Assembly (NCBI GenBank): GCA_002412545.1
Contig: DHVG01000001.1
Coordinates: 47,183-73,338 of the forward strand
Origin: Elusimicrobia bacterium UBA5214
GTDB lineage: Bacteria > Elusimicrobiota > UBA5214
Reading direction: 5' to 3'
DNA length: 26,156 bases
Position numbers and translations under genes: made by a program. Numbering within the stretch: position 1 is the stretch's first letter; each line of letters opens with the position of its first letter. The notes below the pieces were generated by a model. The model saw only the letters and a list, made by a program, of their open reading frames with translations. It was not told the origin of the DNA and ran no database searches. Below are positions 22,288 to 26,156 of the stretch, in pieces.

Positions 22288-23498
22288 ATCCACAAAAAAG
22301 AAAAAAATATTTAGTTTTGGCAAGTAGTTTAGTTTTGGTTTTTTTCCTTTTCTTTTTATATTCTTCCCGGAAAGGGAAATTATTTTTTTCTGCTCCGCAA
22401 ATAATAGTTTCCAGCGGTACGGTTGCTTTTGGAGATTCACTTTTCGCTATTCTTGTAGAAAAAAATATTTCACCGGATGAGAGTCAAAATGTAATTCAGA
22501 CATTTTCTTCTGTTTTCAATCCAAGGAGATGTCAACCCGGTGATAGTTATAAAATATTAAAATCTACCGGTAATGACTTTATTAGTTTGGAGTACGAAGA
22601 TGGTTCGTTAAATATTTATAAAGTGAAGAAGGATATCTCCGGGGATTATGTCGCCAATAGAGAAGAGATAAATTTGGAGAAAAAATTGGTTGGGCTTAAA
22701 GGTGAAATCAAAACTTCACTCTATGAAGCAATAATTGAACAGGGAGGAAATGCTGAGTTAGCAATGAAATTTGCCGATATTTTCGCTTGGCAGATAGATT
22801 TTCTAACCGAAACCCGCGCTGGTGATACTTACGAGTTTGTTTGGGAAAAATACGAGAATGAAAATAAAAAAATAAATTTTGACGGGAATATCCTTGTTGG
22901 CCGGTATCAGGGTAAAGAAAGTTCGGTGCATACTGCATTACTTTATGAGGATGAAAAGGGTAATTCTGACTATTATAACTTAAAAGGTGAATCTTTAAGA
23001 AAAGAATTTCTCCGTGCACCGCTTAATTATCGGCGGATTTCGTCATATTTTTCTTATCGTCGTTTTCATCCGATTTTGCGTTATCTTCGTCCACATTTAG
23101 CGATTGACTATGCTGCACCCGAAGGAACACCAGTAGCAAGTATTGGTGATGGAATAGTAACTTTTTGTGGTTGGGAAAGCGGCTACGGTAGATTGGTAAT
23201 TGTCAGACATAATAATGTTTACAGTTCATACTATGGACATCTTTCCCGTTACGGTAGAGGAATTAAGACCGGTGTTAAAGTTAAACAAGGACAGGTTATT
23301 GGTTATGTCGGTGCTACTGGTCTGGCTACCGGACCACATCTTGATTTTCGAATGAAAAAGTATGGACAGTTTGTAAATTTTTTAAAAATAAAACTTCCTT
23401 CCGTGAAATTAATAAGAAAAGAAGAAATTGCTAAATTTGAAGAAATGAAAAAAGAGAAATTAACTCAGTTAGCAAGGATTGCCTCAAAAGGAGAATAA
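22284..23498 (+). CDS. M23 murein endopeptidase with Csd3/OapA-like N-domains
   Basis: 404 residues. TM anchor about 9-26. N-terminal region (40-240) has the FGDSLFAILVEKNISPDE and PGDSYKIL features of the Csd3/ShyA group (an inhibitory domain then a LysM-like domain). The LytM domain (about 255-375) keeps HLAID (His271, Asp275) and YGHL (His319), but the last HxH is HLD (His352, Asp354), so a zinc-ligand histidine is replaced by aspartate. It should cut peptide crosslinks of peptidoglycan, if active. Coupled to the lipoprotein before it; a GGAG site in its last codons serves the next gene. Confidence 0.9.
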   Translation: MNPQKRKKYLVLASSLVLVFFLFFLYSSRKGKLFFSAPQIIVSSGTVAFGDSLFAILVEKNISPDESQNVIQTFSSVFNPRRCQPGDSYKILKSTGNDFISLEYEDGSLNIYKVKKDISGDYVANREEINLEKKLVGLKGEIKTSLYEAIIEQGGNAELAMKFADIFAWQIDFLTETRAGDTYEFVWEKYENENKKINFDGNILVGRYQGKESSVHTALLYEDEKGNSDYYNLKGESLRKEFLRAPLNYRRISSYFSYRRFHPILRYLRPHLAIDYAAPEGTPVASIGDGIVTFCGWESGYGRLVIVRHNNVYSSYYGHLSRYGRGIKTGVKVKQGQVIGYVGATGLATGPHLDFRMKKYGQFVNFLKIKLPSVKLIRKEEIAKFEEMKKEKLTQLARIASKGE

Positions 23499-23500
23499 TT

Positions 23501-24133
23501 TTGAAAGGAAAAGTTAAAAACTTATTGCTGTATTTTCTCGGGTTAATTGTCATCATCGAAGGTATTGGGTTTTATTTTTATTTCCGTAAGTATAAAATAG
23601 ATGAAGGGAAAATTGCTTTTTATATTGAGAGTTTAAATTTTATTCTGCGTGAAGGTGGTGGGTTTCGGTTTTCAGTCGCCAGTAGGTACATTAATCCCGA
23701 ACATTATGCAATCAGGCATATGACGGAGGTATTGAAAAGTCCGGAAGAAATTTATCTATTCTGTGCACATGAAGTTAAATATAATCCTACTACTACTGAA
23801 GATAATCTTTATGATTATAATGTTTTAATGGAGACACGAGAAAGTAATTGTGCCGGACATTCTAATTTACTTTGTTCACTTTTGAGAGCAAAATGGACTT
23901 CGGCTGAAAATTGTCGTGTTGTCTATGGGAGCATCCTTAAAGAAGGTCAGCGGGTTAACCATTCCTGGGTAAAACTTTTCTGGAATGGGCAATGGATTAT
24001 TCTTGATTCTACAAATTTTACTCCGATAAGACATTTTGGTGGCTGGACGAGAGACGAGTTTTATCGTGTCTATCAGGTAGTGCCAGTTTTTGAATACAAC
24101 GATACTTTTACTAACTTTCGGGTGATTGAATAA
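23501..24133 (+). CDS. Membrane-anchored transglutaminase-like protein
   Basis: 210 residues. Start is TTG, supported by GGAG 8 bp upstream (AAAAGGAGAATAATT). TM about 7-29. The thiol-protease-like triad is Cys117 (ESNCAGHSNLLCSLLRA), His154 (VNHSWVKLFW) and Asp169 (WIILDSTN), as in the transglutaminase-core superfamily, with an N-terminal part of about 30-100 of its own. It could crosslink or cleave envelope proteins or peptides; substrate unknown. Last gene of the trxB operon, followed by an imperfect terminator. Confidence 0.85.
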   Translation: MKGKVKNLLLYFLGLIVIIEGIGFYFYFRKYKIDEGKIAFYIESLNFILREGGGFRFSVASRYINPEHYAIRHMTEVLKSPEEIYLFCAHEVKYNPTTTEDNLYDYNVLMETRESNCAGHSNLLCSLLRAKWTSAENCRVVYGSILKEGQRVNHSWVKLFWNGQWIILDSTNFTPIRHFGGWTRDEFYRVYQVVPVFEYNDTFTNFRVIE

Positions 24134-24135
24134 AA

Positions 24136-24182
24136 GAAGAGGGAAGAGTTTCAGGAACCCTCTCTTCACCATATAATTTTTT
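24136..24182 (+). terminator. Imperfect rho-independent terminator of the trxB operon
   Basis: GAAGAGGG (24136-24143) pairs with CCCTC-TC-TTC (24158-24167, two-base bulge), then a T-run at 24177-24182. The gap between stem and T-run is about 9 bases, so it is a weak candidate. Confidence 0.4.
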
Positions 24183-24201
24183 GACTAAAATCAAGAAGCG
24201 T

Positions 24202-24290
24202 CCCGATAGGTCACCTGTGCAGGTGTCACACCTGTGCCTGCGATACCTGTGCAGGCTTCACAGGTGCAGGCAGGTGCAGGCATGGTCTAC
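24202..24290. repeat. CCCGATAGGTC...GGTCTAC element, long copy
   Basis: 89 bp with the same ends as 14590-14651. The interior is a run of overlapping ACCTGTGCAGG and GCAGGCAGGTGC words in both orientations, roughly doubled in length compared with the short copy. Confidence 0.75.
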
Positions 24291-24395
24291 TGAAAAAACT
24301 TTGATGCCGTTTAGAGAAAAATCCTGAAACTCTTAGGAAGTGAGTGTGAAAGGTTTGTCCTTTCCTCAAAAAAATTTACTTCAGCAGGAATTTCA

Positions 24396-24502
24396 CCCCG
24401 TATCTTTGTCCAAAGGTGTTCCGGTGATGCCCGAAAGTTCCTGTCACCGCTTCAGCGGGATCTCCGACAAATCTCTTAACTATCTCAAGCAAAGGTGCAG
24501 GG
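24396..24502 (+). ncRNA. CACCTTTG module, copy 1 (candidate structured RNA)
   Basis: The 5' arm CCCCGTATCTTTG (24396-24408) can pair with the local CAAAGGTG (24411-24418) or the distal CAAAGGTGCAGGG (24490-24502). The distal pairing gives 13 positions with two U-G wobbles and one mismatch. Inner hairpins: CGGTGA/TCACCG (24422-24427 with 24444-24449) and CCGC-TTCA-GCGG (24448-24459). Compared with copy 2, two C-to-T changes turn C-G into U-G in a plus-strand RNA, so pairing is kept on that strand. Confidence 0.4.
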
Positions 24503-24584
24503 CGGGACTGCATTTCCTACTCCAAGAGGATTGCTTCATTCATTAGATTACGGAACTATTAAAAAAGTAAAATATTTTATCGTA

Positions 24585-24701
24585 TCGGAATTTTAATAAA
24601 TTGAAATTCCGACAGCACTATTCCGATATTCATCGGAGGGTGCTGGACTGCAATAGGCACTAGCCCGATACGAACCCAGCACCGAACTTGTTCTGGTGCT
24701 G
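24585..24701. repeat. Three consecutive hairpins
   Basis: Hairpin A: TCGGAATTT/AAATTCCGA (24585-24593 with 24604-24612). Hairpin B: CAGCAC/GTGCTG (24613-24618 with 24640-24645) enclosing TCCGAT-ATTC-ATCGGA (24622-24637). Hairpin C: CAGCACC-GAAC/GTTC-T-GGTGCTG (24677-24701). B and C share the same CAGCAC/GTGCTG arms, so they could also pair with each other. Confidence 0.75.
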
Positions 24702-24707
24702 CCTTCA

Positions 24708-24790
24708 CCCCGCACCTTTGCCCAAAGGTGTCTGGGTTTCTCATGGCAGTTCTCGTAAATGTTCTATCTATTCTGAGCAAAGGTGCGGGG
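24708..24790 (+). ncRNA. CACCTTTG module, copy 2 (candidate structured RNA)
   Basis: CCCCGCACCTTTGC (24708-24721) is the exact reverse complement of GCAAAGGTGCGGGG (24777-24790), 14 bp. The same 5' arm can instead fold on itself with the local CAAAGGTG (24723-24730), leaving the distal arm free. This mutually exclusive pairing is the shape of an RNA switch. A further hairpin AGATAG/CTATCT (24798-24803 with 24824-24829) competes with the long-range helix near the next start codon. Confidence 0.4.
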
Positions 24791-24836
24791 CAAGGGGAGA
24801 TAGTGCACGAGTGGAGCGAGTGCCTATCTGGCAAAT

Positions 24837-25640
24837 ATGAGAATTTTTCTTTTTGTTTCAATTTTGATTTTGAATTTTGTCCATTTTTCTTCTGCCGAGA
24901 TTAAAGTAACTATCCGAGAGAAGATTATCAAAGGAGTATCCGCAACTGAGGTTATGCTTGATGACAAAGTAGTGATTCGGTTGAGGAAAGAATTCGGTGG
25001 ATATTCTCCCTATGAACGGGCGAAAATTGTTTCTCAGCATCTGGCTAAATTGATAAAGGAAGGAATTACCTTTGAGGACTTTAAAATAGAAAAAGTGAAT
25101 GGGTCTACGGTCATTACTGCTAAGGGAGAAGAAGTAGTCGCTACGGATTTGGAAGCCCCTTTAAACAACACTACTCCTCAAGAATTAGCACGCCTGTGGT
25201 TAATGAATATAAAAATAGCATTAGAAAATGTCTCCGTAGTTAAATCTATTGAACAAGAAAACAACCTTGGAGAAGTTAAACATTACTTGGATTTGGCTAA
25301 AGAATATTTAAAGAAAGGTGAAGATACTTATGTGATTTCAACCTATCGTCGTGTGATAAAAGATTATCCTCGGGCAGTCATAGTTTATCAAGAACTTGGA
25401 TTATTTTTTCGTTCTAAGAATTTACCAGGATTTGCTGTAGATGTATATCTTGCCTGTTTAGAGAATAATTCCAATGCTTCAAATATCCGTCGTGAATTGG
25501 CTTTAACCTATGAAATTATGGATAGCGTCACGACAACATTTGGGAAGTATAAGGGGAAGGCACTGAACGAATGGGTAAAACTTTTAGGTACACAATACGA
25601 TACAGAAGCAAAAAGACATATTGAACTATTGACTAAGTAG
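24837..25640 (+). CDS. Secreted TPR-like protein, unknown function
   Basis: 267 residues. Signal peptide about 1-20 (MRIFLFVSILILNFVHFSSA). Residues 21-125 form an N-domain with GYSPYERAKIVSQHLAKLIKEG and a NTTPQELARLWLMNIKIAL ending, a pattern seen in periplasmic domains attached to membrane channels or sensors. About 148-225 looks like two TPR-type helix pairs (AKEYLKKGEDTYVISTYRRVIKDYP, YQELGLFFRSKNLPGFAVDVYLACLE). No clear Shine-Dalgarno site lies before the ATG; a hairpin of the non-coding region ends about 7 bp upstream. It is followed 11 bp later by the HAMP protein and probably acts with it. Confidence 0.7.
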   Translation: MRIFLFVSILILNFVHFSSAEIKVTIREKIIKGVSATEVMLDDKVVIRLRKEFGGYSPYERAKIVSQHLAKLIKEGITFEDFKIEKVNGSTVITAKGEEVVATDLEAPLNNTTPQELARLWLMNIKIALENVSVVKSIEQENNLGEVKHYLDLAKEYLKKGEDTYVISTYRRVIKDYPRAVIVYQELGLFFRSKNLPGFAVDVYLACLENNSNASNIRRELALTYEIMDSVTTTFGKYKGKALNEWVKLLGTQYDTEAKRHIELLTK

Positions 25641-25651
25641 GAGGAAAAAAA

Positions 25652-26083
25652 ATGCCAGGAAGACCAGTTTTCTACAAAAGGGTTTACTTAATTAACAGAA
25701 AAATGCAACTTAAGTATGCCGGAATGATTGGTTTAGTTCTTGTTATTTTCTTAGGATTAGTCCAATTGCATACCTATTATGTTATCAATTCCATTTTACC
25801 GAATATTCTCTCTACAGAAATGGGTAACTCTATAAAATCAATTCAAACAAAACTGTTAATTAATGGTGTGTTTTATACTGCGATAGTTGCTTTAGTTTCA
25901 ATTTTTATTTCTCATAAGATTGCCGGACCTTTATACCGATTGGAGAAGGAAATAAAAGAAGTTGTAAATAGTAGGGATTTTGACCACAAATTTGTTCTGC
26001 GGGAAGGTGATGAGTTAACTAGTTTAGTTGATTCTCTGAACTTATTATTGAATGAATTGAAGAAAAAAGTGGAAGAAAAATAA
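25652..26083 (+). CDS. Small membrane protein with HAMP domain
   Basis: 143 residues. TM1 about 22-46, a short periplasmic segment (47-68), TM2 about 71-90, then a HAMP domain (SHKIAGPLYRLEKEIKEV..., about 87-140) ending in a coiled coil. No kinase, cyclase or chemotaxis output domain follows, so it is an orphan HAMP protein. GGAGG precedes the ATG by 7-8 bp. It probably relays or modulates a signal from the secreted TPR-like protein, or helps a separate partner; this is inference from order alone. Confidence 0.8.
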   Translation: MPGRPVFYKRVYLINRKMQLKYAGMIGLVLVIFLGLVQLHTYYVINSILPNILSTEMGNSIKSIQTKLLINGVFYTAIVALVSIFISHKIAGPLYRLEKEIKEVVNSRDFDHKFVLREGDELTSLVDSLNLLLNELKKKVEEK

Positions 26084-26118
26084 AAAATTAATTAGAATGC
26101 CTCCCCGAAGATTAAAAA

Positions 26119-26156
26119 TACGCCCGGTGGGAGTTGAACCCACACCAACGGCTCCG
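26119..26156 (-). tRNA. tRNA, 3' part only (possibly tRNA-Arg)
   Basis: On the minus strand, the T arm is GTGGG-TTCAACT-CCCAC (plus 26127-26143), followed by the acceptor 3' strand CGGGCGT (26126-26120) and discriminator A (26119). No CCA is encoded. The anticodon-arm remnant (CGGAGCCG) and the CGGGCGTA end are reminiscent of bacterial tRNA-Arg with an NCG anticodon, but the anticodon lies at the window edge and is not certain. Confidence 0.75.

Larger units (their letters stand above)
24183..24836. other. Structured non-coding region with nested inverted repeats
   Basis: About 650 bp between the trxB operon and the next plus-strand gene. I see no credible gene: the two short ORFs here are made of repeat sequence. 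It holds the long CCCGATAGGTC element (24202-24290), two diverged copies of a CACCTTTG/CAAAGGTG module (24396-24502, 24708-24790), four hairpins (24585-24701) and a long-range helix ATAGGCACT/AGTGCCTAT (24653-24661 with 24819-24827). It ends 7 bp before the next ATG. It could be an RNA leader, one or two small RNAs, or a mosaic of palindromic repeats. Nothing in it has the hallmarks of RNase P, tmRNA or SRP RNA. Confidence 0.7.

Noticed and set aside
24183..24836. RNase P RNA, tmRNA, SRP RNA or a known riboswitch
   Set aside because: No GAGGAAAGTCC-type P4 element, no tmRNA ends, no SRP GGAAGC loop, and no known riboswitch core that I recognise.
24340..24861. Short ORFs (24340-24546 plus, 24577-24861 minus) in the structured region
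   Set aside because: They consist mainly of inverted-repeat arms, have no Shine-Dalgarno site, and no recognisable protein pattern; one runs into the next gene's start on the other strand.

Overview
This is an AT-rich bacterial window. It encodes lipoproteins with lipobox signals, Shine-Dalgarno sites (AGGAGG before several genes), sigma70-type promoters, an envelope-processing operon with an M23 endopeptidase, and a paired M16 protease. It looks like part of the chromosome of an uncultivated bacterium. A PAC2-family protein, a PHP-domain PolX, a MEMO-like protein and very many dispersed palindromic repeats would fit an Omnitrophota- or WOR-3-like lineage, but I cannot assign the phylum from sequence alone. 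The genes are mostly housekeeping. The unusual content is in the spacers and in short inserts inside genes.

Layout. 1-6199 is almost entirely minus strand: a truncated radical SAM protein, a PAC2 protein and a soluble SppA-like peptidase in one tight operon; a doubtful small basic ORF; a lipoprotein; a K+ channel with RCK domains that overlaps a YacP/NYN nuclease; then a lipid-anchored peptide-binding protein with its own promoter and operator-like palindrome. 6200-10871 (minus) holds a conserved Cys protein, an inactive plus active M16 peptidase pair, a stand-alone Lrp/AsnC ligand-binding domain, an NAD(P)HX epimerase and a half-size GDT1-type transporter. 10993-17458 (minus) holds two diverged galactose-1-phosphate uridylyltransferase paralogues on either side of a transaldolase and PolX, then a MEMO-like protein and endonuclease V.

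17508-18449 (plus) is a membrane-anchored serine hydrolase that shares its promoter region with endonuclease V. 18476-20718 (minus) runs from a LOG/TIGR00725-type protein through D-aminoacyl-tRNA deacylase and an exported PCMT to a secreted helical protein. 20836-24133 (plus) is thioredoxin reductase, a lipoprotein, an M23 peptidase and a transglutaminase-like protein, probably one envelope-linked operon. 24134-24836 has no credible gene but is full of nested inverted repeats. After it come a secreted TPR-like protein, a small HAMP membrane protein and the 3' part of a minus-strand tRNA at the window edge.

Most interesting points: (1) the 24.1-24.8 kb non-coding region, with two diverged copies of a module whose 5' arm can pair with either of two CAAAGGTG copies; (2) a paired GATTAC-type repeat, spaced about 21-24 bp, in four spacers, which twice supplies the stop codon of the adjacent gene; (3) a variable-length element bounded by CCCGATAGGTC and GGTCTAC, present twice; (4) palindromic or short tandem repeats inserted in frame into conserved proteins, including an 8-bp x 6 array in a lipoprotein gene that could switch it on and off by slippage.
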